A stretch of DNA of 64,000 nt from Populus alba (taxonomy: Eukaryota; Streptophyta; Magnoliopsida; Malpighiales; Salicaceae), in the NCBI RefSeq assembly GCF_005239225.2, contig NC_133293.1, forward strand, positions 14,290,333 through 14,354,332, read 5' to 3'. How positions within the stretch are numbered: position 1 is the first letter of the stretch; each line of letters opens with the position of its first letter. The notes below the pieces were generated by a model. The model was not told the origin of the DNA, searched no databases, and worked only from the letters and a program-made list of their open reading frames with translations. The translations under genes were made by a program, and so were the position numbers. Positions 50,351-63,241 of this stretch are shown here, one piece after another.

Positions 50351-50720
50351 CTATCAGCTTAAAGAACAAACAAAACAATGCAAGCCGAAAGTCAATCTTC
50401 CCTCTAAAAACTAATACCGATCAAACAGTAAAAAAATAAAAGAAATTAGAAGTCAATTATGATGATTGAAAAAAGATTTAGATTCGTTCCAAAATGATTC
50501 ATGCAACAAAGGTTAGAGAGAGCACAAAACTCAGAGTCGGTGCAGAAGGGTAAGAAGATGGGGTTAAAAGGGGTAAAAAATAAGAGTAGAGATTTACTTA
50601 CATAAATAAGAACTATAAGAGTGCTGAAGTGGTAGTTGAGACTTCGAGTTCGAGGGAAGAATTGCCGTCTTTCCTTGTGTTGTTGTTTTGGTTCCGGTGA
50701 GTGGTCGTGCCATTTCTTAC
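50351..50720 (-). other. 5' leader region of the F-box/FBD gene
   Basis: An acceptor 'tgatag|gtgc' at 50351 and a donor 'ttatg|taagtaa'-type site near 50601 suggest a leader intron of about 250 bp. No clear TATA box was found. Confidence 0.45.
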
Positions 50721-51116
50721 GCTTTATTTTTAGTAAATTATTCTTTGATCCCTCTATTTTAAACGAGTATATTAACTGCTCCTTCACGTTAATTAACTTA
50801 TAAGTTAATCCTTGTTAACCGTTGTCTTGTTAACATGTCTATTTGTGTAATCCTCCCCCACTCTGTTGTTGTTTCTATATACTATATATATATATGATAC
50901 TTTTGCGGTTTAGTAAAATCCAGTAAGTGTTTTGTAAAGACAATGGTGAAGGAGCGCTATCCTATTTATAGGGAAATGACAGAGGCTAGCAATTGAAGCC
51001 CTGAAATTATATTTAAGGACTAAGTCACAGTATCATTTAGGATACAAGGACTAAAGAACAACCACTTTACTTTTGGAGGGATGCACCGCACGTAGAATGT
51101 TTTATTAATGTTTTGA

Positions 51117-51262
51117 AACGGTGCTGAAACTAATTTTTTTAAAAATTGATTTTTGTTTAAATTTTTATTTTTTATTTTTAGATTATTTTAGTATATTGAT
51201 ATTTTAAATAAAATATACTTTGAATCTCAATTGACACCGCACTTTCAAACATCCAAACACTT
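51117..51262. repeat. Dispersed AT-rich MITE-like repeat, copy 13
   Basis: It runs from 'gaaacggtgctgaaac' to 'ccgcactttcaaacatccaa', with the reverse-type core 'tagtatattgatatttt'. Confidence 0.5.
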
Positions 51263-51604
51263 CTGTGGGCGTCATGATCAGAAACGACATGTCATTTATG
51301 GTTGAGATAAGCGAAATGTCGTCTTCTTTATGCGTATGATAGACATGTGGCTTACCTAAAGAAGACTATCTTTCCAAGTCAGGCTAACCAGACATGAAGA
51401 GGAAGTTTTAGTTATCGGTGTTAATGTACTTGAACTATAACCTTAACGTATATCCATGGAGACTCTATTTCCGTAGAAGAAAAAAGGTTGTTCGGAGATA
51501 ATTGGCTGAAAGTATCATTGAACAAAGGCTGGTTAGGGTTTCCCAATTCATGTCTCCGTTGGCTTGAAAACCATCTCAATGTTCACAGCATTTCGCAACG
51601 GTAA

Positions 51605-51623
51605 CACACACACACACACACAC
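51605..51623. repeat. (CA)n microsatellite
   Basis: The CA run is followed at once by 'gggggtgtgtgtg', so the site can fold back on itself. Confidence 0.85.
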
Positions 51624-51928
51624 GGGGGTGTGTGTATATTTTGTGCTAGAGGGGTTGGAAGATGACGGACCTGAAGGAAGTTCTTCAATCCACAAAAGAA
51701 GAATTCTGTAGAAGAAGCCAAATTACATCCAGCATTATACAATCATCATCATAAACATAATAAATGAGCAAGACATTGCTCTTTGGTCTGTCGCGATATC
51801 ATCTTCATAGTAAATACTTCGACAACGCACAATAGTTGAGAAAAGAACAGCATGGTATCTGGCAGCTAGATAAGACAACATAGCAAAATACTGCCTTCAT
51901 AAGGCGAGTAAAAGATCATTGTCTTCAG

Positions 51929-52375
51929 CTAAGGATCACAGTATACGACTTCTGCCTCTGATACACGTTGAGATTGAGTCGCCTCTTTAAAAATCTCAGG
52001 TGCTTGTCCATCATTTGTTCTCAGAGATTAACTGGTGGTGGTTTGACTACTAATAACTTGATGAAGTCTAATTCCGGCGTTGTGCCACTGATACAACGGA
52101 TGTCAACTTCTGTAAGTTGTCGAAGAGAAATATCAGACAACTGCTGCTGGGGTGTGCCTACCAATAGATAACGAAACAAACTCAATATAGATGCAAAACA
52201 AAAGAACATATCCACAAGCATGAGCACAAATCCACTGTATATGATGCATATAATGACACGCCTCAAGTCTAGTCAAGTACGGTGAGCTGCTAATCAAACA
52301 AAAAAGAACAGATACCTCCGCCATCCCTCCAAAACATAAATTTGGCAACTCGAGGACTTTTAGGAGTTCAGCTGA
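51929..52375 (-). pseudogene. 3' fragment of an F-box/FBD gene, frameshifted
   Basis: On the minus strand, 52262-52375 encodes a segment with LKVLELPNLCFGGMAEV and SSPYLTRLE. It matches exon 2 of the intact F-box gene next door (LKIIELYQVSFEDMKEI and NSPNLKELR). After a probable intron, 52018-52155 encodes LRQLTEVDIRCISGTTPELD and FIKLL, the FBD start. In that frame a stop follows PPPVNL at 52018-52020. The next frame continues with EIFKEATQSQRVSEAEVVYC and then DP, a typical FBD C terminus, ending at a stop at 51929-51931. So one frameshift separates the two parts, and the F-box N terminus is missing. It is a decayed fragment unless a splice variant bypasses the frameshift. Confidence 0.75.
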
Positions 52376-52487
52376 TGTTGGTAATCATGTGCAAGTGGTA
52401 GCTTGAAGCAAACAGAAAAACGAGGTTATCCAAAACTTGGTGCGCTATACATAGGCAGCTTGACAAATAATGACTGAGAAATAACTT

Positions 52488-52955
52488 CTTATCAAAACCA
52501 TGCTTCTTGTAGAAACTCATCGTGAAAGAATCGATCACGAGAGTGAGTATAGCTGACAGCATGGCAACAAAAGTGGTAAAAGGAAACTTCTTCCAAGGAT
52601 TTATCGGCAAACAATCAGACATCAAGTCGTTAAAAGAGTCCGGTAACACGTGCATGTACCCCGTCGCAAGGATAACACCTGAAGCAAATGCCTTTACCAC
52701 TACAAATAAATCTCTATCGGGCATGAGTGCAGGGATCATACGTGAAAATAATGGTAAACACACCCCAATCATACTAGCAACCAAGATTGAAAAAATAGCA
52801 ATTAGCTTTAGCTGTAAGGATTTGGCCTTGTCGTGGCATCCTCCTGTCGAAGCGGAATCACATTGTTGTTGTGCCGATGTTGATGCTGGCAATGTGAATG
52901 AGAGGATCAAGATTAGAGATATGGTGATTGCATTGATTTCTGTGAAGGATGCCAT
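52488..52955 (-). pseudogene. 5' fragment of a ZIP (IRT-like) metal transporter, about 156 family residues
   Basis: The frame starts MASFTEINAITISLI and has a signal-like hydrophobic N terminus, a Cys-containing linker (QQQCDS, GGCHDK), and the first three membrane segments of a plant ZIP protein. Family motifs include LVASMIGVCLPLFSR, VVKAFASGVILATGYMHVLP and VAMLSAILTLVIDSF. Similarity stops after FYKKHGFDKK near 52488. The His-rich loop and transmembrane segments 4-8, which carry the metal-binding helices, are absent. The open frame continues with unrelated sequence to a stop at 52368. ZIP proteins import Zn or Fe; this truncated version should not transport. The 5' end and ATG context look intact, so it may still be transcribed. 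Confidence 0.82.
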
Positions 52956-53984
52956 TTTGATGTTATGAGATTTAAGTAAGTGAACTAAAGTGTGATATTT
53001 AAGGAAGTGTTTTTAGGGATTCAAACCCTTTATTTTAATTATCAAATGACACAAGTGCCCTTGACTTTATGGCACCGTAGCTGGGTTCATGGCTGGGACG
53101 TTGTGGGTGATATTGGGTGTAGAGTTGGGTATCTTTGAAAGAGGGAGGAAATTGTGGCTGGCGCGTGCCTGCTCATGGTCCCACTAGGTCGCGCCTTCCA
53201 TTTTTCTTAGTCAAATCCCTCCAACTCATCCTTCTTTAGCTGACGTGGCTTGTTAATTTCCAAAAATACCTAGCTGGGCTTGGATCAACAATTTGCTTTG
53301 AAGCGTCCCCTTATTTAATTTTATTGATTAAAATCAATTAAAATTTTAAAAATTCAATTTTTTTTATAAAAAATAATATTTTTATTTCAATTCTCTTACT
53401 CAATCTTTGATTGGAATTAACAAATTTATTATTATTTTTTAATATATATAATTTTAAATTTATTTTATTAAACATATATATAGAATTTCTTATCTACAGT
53501 TAAAAATATTTCTTGATGGTAAGACAAAATTATCAACGCTCACATCTTTTTTTTTTATTATTGAAAAAGAAAACTCTATCTTGAGGAATCAAAATTATGT
53601 TATACATGTCTAGCTAACACAAGCACTGTTTTTTTTTTAACTAATTTGTTTTTTCATTTTGTTAAGATACCGGTACTTTTCATTGCCTTCTCTTTGATTA
53701 TCGATAAGAATTTAATCCAAATATTTGTCATGAAAAAATGAATTTTTTTAACATAAAAAATCCCAATGGATAAGATTAAAAATAATTATAAATTATAGAA
53801 TAATTATAAAACCAATTAAAAATAAAAATAGGATATGAATTTAGTGCCTCAATATAAAATCGGACTGGCCAACAATTAATGATCTCAAAGAATGATAGAC
53901 TAAATTCATCTAGTGTTTTTCACCAAGTAATTTATAATCTAGGATGACCACCAATATGAAGAAATATAAATATATCATTTTAAT

Positions 53985-54143
53985 TTTAAGAGATATAGTT
54001 CAATTAATCAATCTTGAATTTACTTTTTAAAAATTATCGAATGTAACAAATCTTAGAGCTACTAGAAATTTATATAATCATTAACTTCAAGATCTCGAAA
54101 AATTAGTCGAGATACACATAAACTATTCTGAACACCTACAATT

Positions 54144-54150
<7 letters not shown>
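53985..54150. repeat. Second copy of the dispersed repeat also at 30320-30510
   Basis: It has the same order of motifs: 'gagctactagaaatttat', then 'attagtcgagatacacata', then 'ctgaacacct'. It is more diverged than the other copy. Confidence 0.5.

Positions 54151-54186
<36 letters not shown>
54149..54186. repeat. (AT)n microsatellite
   Basis: This is a perfect AT run of about 38 bases next to the dispersed repeat end. Confidence 0.95.
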
Positions 54187-54191
<5 letters not shown>

Positions 54192-54564
54192 AATGAGATT
54201 GAATTTAAAATTCATTCAAAAATATATATATAAAAAAAAACCTTGACAGATTAAAATCTTTTCAAGTTTATTTAAGAACATAATTATTCAATCTAAATAG
54301 AAATAATTTAATATATAATAAATGATAAAAACAGATTTTTTTTTTATTTTAATCTTATCACCTAATCTGGATCATTAAATTTAAAATGACATGATTAAGA
54401 AACATGCCATGGAATTGGCCGCAGAGGGAGGCTACTGATTTAGATGATTACAAGGACAGATAAATAAAGGTTCGAGACATTTTTTACTATTAATTTCCTA
54501 TTTCAGAATATTATAAGGAGTCGATTAACGTTGCCAACATTCATAACCCCTCTTCTACAGAGAA

Positions 54565-54710
54565 GGTGTGTTTGACACCATTTTTATTTTTAAATATTTT
54601 GTGTTTTAAAAAAATATTAAATTAATATTTTTTAGATTTTTTTATGATTTTAATGTAATAATATTAAAAATTAAAAAAAATTATTTCAAATAAAAAACTA
54701 ATTAAGAAAG
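54565..54710. repeat. Dispersed AT-rich MITE-like repeat, copy 14
   Basis: It starts 'ggtgtgtttgacaccatttt' and has the core 'tttaatgtaataatattaaa'. It lies just downstream of the TTM gene's stop codon. Confidence 0.5.
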
Positions 54711-54911
54711 CAACAAGCACGGCAATCTCGTACACCCTCAAACAACCTCAAACTATCGGAGAAACTGAAGGCTCCCTAACTCCGAACATAATAAACTCGA
54801 TGATGAATATTTGATTTTCCCGAGCAAGAGGGCACCATGCAGAAAACTTCAACGAGAAACATAGAAGCAAAAAGAAGGTAAACAGGAGTCGGAAACAAAA
54901 ATATGAATCTA

Positions 54912-57900
54912 CTAGAGTCCATTTCGAGCTCGAACAAACCACCACAGTCCAACGCACCCAACCGCCATTGCTGCAATAAGAGGTGCTTGGCCATCTCGGA
55001 CAATCAATCTATTCCTGTTTTTTCTCACTTCCTGAGACCTCTCTCCCAAGCTATCACGAACAAGATTGCTCAAGGTATCTAACCGAAGCACGACTTGACG
55101 TTGCACCCGGGAAATTCCTGATAGCTGTCCACATTGAGCAATAAATGAGAACATTGGAAGGCACTCCTGCTAACTGGATAGTATTGATGTGTTTCAAACA
55201 CATGATTAACAGAACAACTCTACAAACTTGGATGCACTAATTTTCACCTTTAAGGTGTAAGAATTTATGCAATCATTCTGTTTTCTGTTTTCACTATACT
55301 AGTGACATCCCTGTTTTTTGGATTATATTATTGTTCCTACTTTTGTGAAGAACTAAAAAACTTTCAAACTATTGACTACAGGAACTTTTGTCGAGGATCA
55401 ATAGACCTATAAACACTAGTGCATAAAATAATTATGAGATGGTTTGGTTTGAAAGGGTCAGCCATGGTACCTCCTCCATTAAAGATGACTCCTTGGCCAA
55501 CTGGGATGAAGATGAGGAATTGAACATTCTGGATCCATTCAAGGAAGCATTGCCTAAACCAGATACGAAGTAAGAAGCTGGAGCAGAACCATTGCACACT
55601 TCAGCTTGGAGAGCCATGTTTTGTTGGCTAGGAGAATTCTTCTTGATGGTTAGCTTGGAATTTAACTCTTCAATACAGGTTGTGAACTCATCCATTCTGT
55701 CATTTAGTGAAGAGATCTGTTCTGAAAGTTGAGTTATGGCTCCCTGCACAAGAATATATGTAGCAAGAGAAAAAATGAATAAAGTAACACAAGAAGATTT
55801 CAGTCCCACCACTACATACTATAAAAACAAGAAAACAGCTATAAAGACTTGAATTCAACAACTACATGCTGGGAAATGAGGCATAACAGCTGAGAAACTA
55901 AAAGGAACACCTGGTTGGCTAGTGCAGCTGGTGACTCCAGATTTCTATCATCAAACCTTTTACTGGTTGCAGCAAGCCCAGTAAGCTTGGACAAGTTCCT
56001 GTCCCTTTGAGAGGAATATGAATGTGACATGCCACTGTTTGATGTAAAATATGATCAGTCTATATCACTGCCATTTCAAATAGTACTTAGAACAAATGAA
56101 GTAAGGACAATAAAGAAGAATTAGCAATGTTACAAAATAGTTTTGAATGCAGAGAATCATAACAGATTTGAATTGGTGAAAGCACCTTTTGCCATTCTTA
56201 AGTCTCCTGGCAACTCTATCAGCAGAGGCGCGCAAAAGTGCTTCTTTGGGGCTTGAAACCAGATCCTCATCTAAGCTGAGCTTTGTCCTCAAGTCATCTG
56301 GCAAAGCCTACAGAATGATCAGATCAGGACCACTTTTGCAGGAGAAGTCATCATAGGTGTTGGATATTCACGTACCATGACCTCATTTACAAGCCTTTCT
56401 AGTTGAATCTGTTCTATATAGGTACGTGGAGTGTATGAACCTTCCAAACCAAGCTGCTCCGCAATGAATTTTACAACTAACCGATCTCTTCCTTGCACCT
56501 TTTTTTAGACAAGCAACAATGTGAGTCTTTTATAGCTCAAACAACATACTATCAACGAGATACATAAAGGACAGAAGATTGATAACATGTGTTTCGATCA
56601 CTGAAATAAAACACTACATCATCACACTTAACATAAATCCAGTATTTCTATAAATACATAGAAGTTGATGACATTAACCATCTTTGGCATTGGATAGCAT
56701 GGCCGTGTGCAAGAACAAAATGTGCTCAATCAACAGTACATGTTTGGAGTGGAACGGAACCGTTTGAAACTACCAGAAAAACTTAACTAGAAAAGAAAAT
56801 TACCAAGGCAAAATTGCCTTAATCTAGTTGATTTAACTTTACAGTAACGATTGTTATCATTAATGATAGATCAAAGTATTTGTCACCATCAGTAAGTATC
56901 AGCTATGTTATAGGAATTTAAATAATTTATTATTTAAGTCCTGCAGATGTTGGTGCAATTTAACATTAGTCTTTTGTATTTCTAGAACTGACAGAGATAG
57001 TTAATCTTCATAATAGATCAAACGTTAGACCTCATGTTGTCTCCTTGCTGAAAGATGCTTTATAAAGACTGCCATGTTAGTTCTAAAAGCAAATGATCTA
57101 ACGTTTAATTGCTTTAAAACTCAGGGTTGAAAATAATTCTCCTAAGAATTCTCAATATAATCTAAGAAAACTTTTGCATGGTATAGCAAGAAAATTCAGA
57201 AAGTACGACAAACTTTGACTGCAGCTGAGTGATACGATATTTAACTATTTCATTACTGGTGCTTTCAACCTTGTACATGGAGGCACCAGCTTACCTACCA
57301 TGTAGACGGAAAGTGAGGAATTATTTAAAAGTACCTGAACATATTGACGATTAAGCTGTCCTAACCAATCAATTTTCACACACACTCTATCATCAGAGAA
57401 TATATGGCTACTTCTTTGAAGGATAGCAGCTATTGTGTACCCCAAGGCCATCAGCCCACTAAGGAGTTTAACAGTGACTTCAAAAGTGATCCTTGGTGAT
57501 ATGATAAATGGAACATCTGCAACCCATTCCTGAAAATGAACTATCATTAACGAACAAGATAAATTTGTATACATAATAAAACAACATCATGAAATCAACA
57601 TACCACAGATCACCCAAACAGCCATTATAACACCAACATATTTTGTCCTACTGAGGTTGCAACAAATTTGTTGCGAAGCAATGTAAGTCTTCAGGACTAG
57701 CACATTTTTCTACAGAAGTAGATTATAGTATGCTGGATACCTGATGCATGTGCTGGACCAGGGGGCAGAAAGGTATGGCGTACAAGAGACAAGTTAAAAT
57801 TTTTAAGAAAAACCCAGAAAATCTTTCAAGTCAGAAAGGCTGCCCATACTGCTTAACAACATATCTAGGCATACCCCTTCTAATATTCTTTGGCCACGAG

Positions 57901-60900
57901 TTTGTAACATTTAAGCTACCGTTTACCAATGCATGCTAGTTAATTTTGCAGAACCTTAATTAAAAGGAAACAAACTTTTAGGACAAACCTCAAACATGAG
58001 ATTGTATTTCCCATCTTTATTTCTCATCCTCAGATACGATTGGCATGTTTCTGGATCTTCACCAGGTGGTAAAAGATATATGTCATAAATCTGCTCCGTT
58101 GTCTCTTTTTGGTCTTCAGAGAGAACAGCTTTGATCTGGTCCACCGTTACCTTTCTTGCTGACTACAATAAAAATACACACTCAGAAATAGATGTAAATT
58201 AAAATACAATCACTGGAGCAACTACTGATTAGAACAATAGAAAGATATGGAGAATCGAAAAATGCAAATAAAAGAGTAAATCAAAACAGATAAAAGTAAA
58301 AAACAACCTTTAATATATAAGTTGGACTTTGGAATCCAGAGAAGGGGTTGAACTTGTTTATAATTTTTATATGCGCTGTTTGGAGATCTGGCTCAATAAA
58401 GGCTTTGTACATTGGATATACCTGCAAAATAGTGAAGCTTGTACTTGAAAAATCAACATCATGACAAAAAAAGGATGTTCAGAAAAGGAAAAAAAAAAGA
58501 AAAAGAATATAACACAACCCAACCGTTTCAGATATCTGTTGAATTATTTCCTCTGGTTCTTGGCCAGCACGTTGGATGTCCCTTAAAACCCGTTTTACAA
58601 GGTCAAAATGAACTCCCCCAGTCACAGATACTCGGAGGTCTAACAAAGGTCGCAGATTTGCACTTAGAGCATAGATTCCTTCAATAATCACTATACGAGA
58701 AGATGGTACTTCGAGTGTCCTGTTACAATTACATACTTAAATTAGGTTAAGTTAAAGGTGCACACTGCACACGAGAAGTTAACAATATTAGGATTGAGGT
58801 TGATTATTTTCAGCAAACTTGTAAAAAAACTAAATTCTGCTTGAGTTTTGCATCATCATGTTGAGCCAAGTCAAGGTTTCAGTCTTGAGTGGCCTTCACA
58901 TACAAAACCTAAGATACAAATTCAATTTGATTCTTTTGTAACACTTTTGAAGTCCTGCTTTTCCATGATTACTGAGAGTTTGGCCCTTGCTACTCTTGAC
59001 TCTTAAAAAGTACACCCATCTTCCAGTCAACACCATACCATTAGCGTATGATCTTTAATGTGGTTTCATCAATGGTATCATGTCACCAGGAGTCCCATCA
59101 ATGGATATGCTGCTTGAGGTTTTATTCCTTTTTTCTTTTTTAGTTTTACGCAATGAAAAGGGTTTTCAAAATTGAGTTTGTGTTTTTCCCTTTTCAATGA
59201 TTTTAAATGGTGGTATTTGTTCAGTTTTACATTAATTTAACATGAATGTATCAAAGCAAGATTGCTTCTAATTTTGGGGTGAACTGAGAAACACTGACCA
59301 GTCATGAGGATGGAAGAGGAGATGTGGGGATATTTGGTTTTAGATGTAGGAGGATGGAGAAGAGTTGTTTGGTGAAGATGATTCCAAGCAAGGATGATAA
59401 AAAAACCAGTTGAGGAGAATACAGAGTACTGTACAAAAGGTCAGGTTATATAGTGAAGAGCTAAGGCTGTAAGGATTGTTAGGTACACTTTCTCATTTTT
59501 ATAATAATACAAAGATACTAGAAAGCATGATAACTAAAAAAATTGGAGTAGATCTTAACCTGTATCCTGTTCGTGTGCTAGACTTGAAATCGTAGACTGG
59601 AACCTCAGCTGGTTTCCCTGCCTTTAAATCATGAACATTCTTGAGCAATGTGTCATAGTCCGTCAAGCGTGGGTCTGTTACAAAATAGCATTAGAACCAA
59701 TAGCATACACATGCATGATTTTATCATAACTTCAAAATATTAGAAATGCCATGAATAACAATTCAAACTTTTGAAAACTGTGGTTACATCTTGCCATTTC
59801 AGCTTTCCACATCACAGGAAGCAAATATAAACTCACTACCCAGCAGAGACAGCTGAAGTGTTAGTTAAATTTATAGCTGTACAAGATAGTCTGTCCGCGG
59901 GCATGTCTAGATTCTTTTACATGTGTCTCATGCAGCAAGGAAACTCATCCACACATTCAAGTGGCAACAAGAAGGTAGAAAATGAGTGGAACTTCAGAAA
60001 GACAACTAAGACTTGCAATGCACGCATCAGAACTGTAATCATGATCTCATTATCGAACTAGTATGGGCCGAAAACTGCTATGGCCAAACTTAAGCGCAGT
60101 TATTTACCAAATTCTACCTATAAAATAAAAATCTTCCAATACATACTTTGAAATGAGAGACGCGGAAATGAAACTCCAAGTTTTTTGACATGATGGCACT
60201 AAGAATATTCCGGTCTTCTTCAGATATAGATTATAGTTCAAAGCATGTTCTGTAACAACCTAAATAAGCAGTGAACCATCTCTCACGTAGCATCCACATC
60301 TCCACACCCCATAAGACAATAGAAGTGCTCTTCATATCAGTAACACCATGTTGTGAAGTACTCTTCACAACCCAGTTTGTCTCAAGTTACTCAAAATTTG
60401 ATGCACCACATCTACACCTAACGAGTTTATATCAGCAGCCAAATCTCAAAGCCACACTAAGTATGTTCTAGGTTGAAATGGAATTCATGGCTTTGAGAAT
60501 GTAAAGGTATTAGAGCAGCTAGTTATGATTTGAGACTACAGCTAAGATTCACTGAACTGCAGAACATCTTAGAGATGCCATTGGCTAATGGTGTGACCGC
60601 ACGGAGAGCTTAAAAAATATGTGCACAGATGCTGAAACTTCCATAAAAAATCACCACCTTTTAGCACAACTGATAAATACCATTTCCAGAAACCAAGAGA
60701 ACATGTTCTAAAACTAAAATCAGTTGTGAATTACGACAAATTCAGGAGCAAGGTCATGGAGGAAAGTGATATACAGTTGCAAATGTCAATAAACCTGCAA
60801 CAGCGGAAAAATTCAAGAAAAAGTGCATTCCAGAACTCTAAATCCATTGAAATCTCCATCAGTTCAATGCACCTTCAAAAAACTGATGACATAAAAATTC

Positions 60901-62041
60901 TCTGTTGACCCACTGAAGCATCACAGATGCTGGAATCTAATAGAACCAAAGGTAAGGCGTTGAGTTAGGGGTATAAAGGGCTCTATATCATAGACGCATG
61001 ATCAAGAAGGGTGATGTGATGTTGGCACGAGGAAGACAATGGGATGATAAAGATAAATAAATGATAAGGGACAGGACTCAAATTTCAAAGGAGAAAGGGA
61101 AGGCAAGTTCCAAGAAAATTGGGAAAAAATTGAACTAATTAGCATCACCAACTAACAAGTTTGTCACTGTGATGTCCACAAAGACAGACTTTATGTCACT
61201 CCTCTTTGTGATATTATCATATTATGATCCAACAGTGAGTCCAACAAAGCAAGTCTTCAAGCACAGAAGCACATGGGAAATAAGCCTGGGTCAGCTTTTG
61301 TGTTCAGTATAATCTTAAAGAAAGCACGATTGTTAAGCTTTTCTGCACCAACAGGACCAAGTCCCTACCCTAAAAATTGGTTTCTTTAAAACCTTTTACA
61401 TAGTTACAAGTATTGTCTAGCATCAGTAAAAAGTACACATCCATATCAAAAGTACAGTAACATTTTGCATGCAGACTTTTTTGATAATCTGCAGTATATA
61501 ATAGCTATGATCAGAGGAAACTAGAATAATTTATTTAAACAAGCACTGTATAGCTCTTTCCAACAAATTAACAGTGAGGTTCAATAAAAAAATTGCAAAT
61601 GATCTTCAAAAATTGAAGTCGCATCTTCCATATCAATTTACCCAGACAAACTGCTCACAAGACTAAAGTTACAAAAGAATGACACATGTAAAAAGCAACA
61701 TTACCATCAAAATTGCCATCAACAATTCGGCTTGAATCATTGTAGTTGTCCATTGATATGACAGCAACGCTGGGCAAGAAGTTGAGAATTTTTTCAGTGA
61801 AAATGGTCTTCCCAGCTCCTGAAGGGCCTGCTATACCTACCAGTATTATTCCATCATTCTTTTGTGCTAACAATTGGCAGGCACGGATAACAACAAAAAA
61901 TCCCTTCTCAAATGACAGAGGATTTTGGATTGGAACTATCTCAAAGCGATCAGAGTCCTTTTTCTTAGTTGATCTGACTTGATCTTTCAAGAGTCCCAGC
62001 CGTTTTGGGTGTGATTCAGCTTCAGAAGTATCTTTAGCCAT
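54912..62041 (-). CDS. TTM2: Triphosphate tunnel metalloenzyme, TTM1/TTM2 type (P-loop kinase + CYTH), 661 aa, 11 exons
   Basis: The exons are 61705-62041, 59560-59674, 58524-58719, 58308-58421, 57989-58162, 57335-57529, 56376-56498, 56186-56307, 55911-56034, 55471-55743 and 54912-55124. The frame is open over 1986 nt with GT-AG introns. Residues about 48-215 form a uridine-kinase-like P-loop domain with Walker A GPSGAGKT at 72-79. Residues about 240-410 form the CYTH domain ([39 protein letters not shown]). A coiled coil (about 503-531) and a C-terminal membrane helix (638-655) follow. Arabidopsis TTM1 and TTM2 share this architecture. They are tail-anchored outer mitochondrial membrane pyrophosphatases acting in senescence (TTM1) and in immunity (TTM2). 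Length fits both (about 640-665). Intron 1 is about 2 kb. A leader intron at 62068-63139 is likely. Assignment to TTM1 or TTM2 is not resolved. Confidence 0.94.
59675..61704 (-). other. Intron 1 of the TTM gene, about 2 kb
   Basis: This non-coding stretch lies between the first two coding exons. It has ordinary base composition, and I see no nested gene or recognisable element. Short plus-strand frames inside it have no family motifs. Confidence 0.6.
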
Positions 62042-63240
62042 AGAAAAGAATACGCTGGGTCAAACCTCTGCAAGTAAGACAAATTAGATAATATGAATCA
62101 GAGGCAAAAATTATGGCATTAAATGGTAAAAAAAACAAATGATTTTCCACGCACTACTAAATGCACACAGCAGAAGGGCAAGTTCCTAAGATATAGCATT
62201 GAAACGCAGGATTTTAGTTCAAAAGGGTAAGATCATCTTTTCATACAAAAATAGTCACTCGCAAAGTATTTGATAAATAGCTATAAGTTTAGAGCACCCC
62301 TAATATAACATATATGACTTAGCTACCAAAATAAAAAATCAATTAAGAACTCCAGCATAGCAGGCTCAATTCTGAACTTCTCGTTCTACAGAAAATGACA
62401 GTTCATTCATGAGAAAAATCCAAAAACATGCTATATTTCCATTATAACAAGTTATGATAGAATGAATGAATAATGGAGCTAAATTCAAATTTATTAAACA
62501 TGACAAGTTATGAATGAATGAATAATCGAGGTATGTTCAAATCTATTTAAACAAATGTAAAAATTCCATGGCCCTCTGCTACAGTAACATCGCAATTCAA
62601 ATGCGTTTCTCACTAGATTACTGACACAACTCATTATTAAACAATAAGTTCACGTCCTAAAGCCAAATTACTTTTTTTCTATGAGAGAACTGCCACATTT
62701 AGCATTAGCAAAAGAAAAGGGTCGTTTTAATTCAAAATATTCAATTTTTATGCAACGAATTTTGTCAGAACATTCTTTCTCCTGAATCACACAAAAATTT
62801 ACTGCTCTAAAGATCCAAACAAAACCTTAGCTATTCCTGAAAACAAAATACAAGAATGTTGACCCCAAAACAATAACACATATCATTTAAAAACAAAAAC
62901 AAAATCACTAGCAAAATCAAGATAAGAAAATCAATACTAAAAGAAATCCAAACAAGCCAAACACCAACAAACAGGGCTAAAAACTCAGCCCCAGCAATCT
63001 GTACGGATCCACTATAACACCATCCCAAAGCAATCGCCACATGAAGAAGAAAAACAGTAGAATTTAATAAGAAAATGGGAGAAGCAGCACAACCCAGATG
63101 GAACAATGAATGAAAAAAAAGCAAGAAGAGAGGACTAACCGAGTCAGAGTGAGTTTTCGGTTTTGTTGTAATGGCAGTGAGGTTTTTAGCAAGCGAGGGA
63201 AGTCAGGTCAATCTTATGAGGTCGGTTTCTTACTATAAAT
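62042..63240 (-). other. 5' leader and promoter region of the TTM gene
   Basis: An acceptor 'ttgcag|aggt' at 62068 and a donor 'ctcg|gttagt' near 63139 frame a probable 1.07-kb leader intron. A minus-strand TATA-like 'tatttatag' lies near 63233-63241. Confidence 0.55.
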
Positions 63241-63241
63241 A

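Larger units (their letters stand above)
50721..51920. other. Spacer between the F-box gene and the F-box fragment
   Basis: It contains a MITE-like copy (51117-51262) and a CA microsatellite (51605-51623). No gene is supported. Confidence 0.55.
52990..54740. other. AT-rich spacer
   Basis: It holds an AT microsatellite (54149-54186), a 'cgagatacaca' repeat copy (53985-54150) and a MITE-like copy (54565-54710). The first 250 bases may include the promoter of the truncated ZIP gene ('ttaaata' on the minus strand near 52995). Confidence 0.55.
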
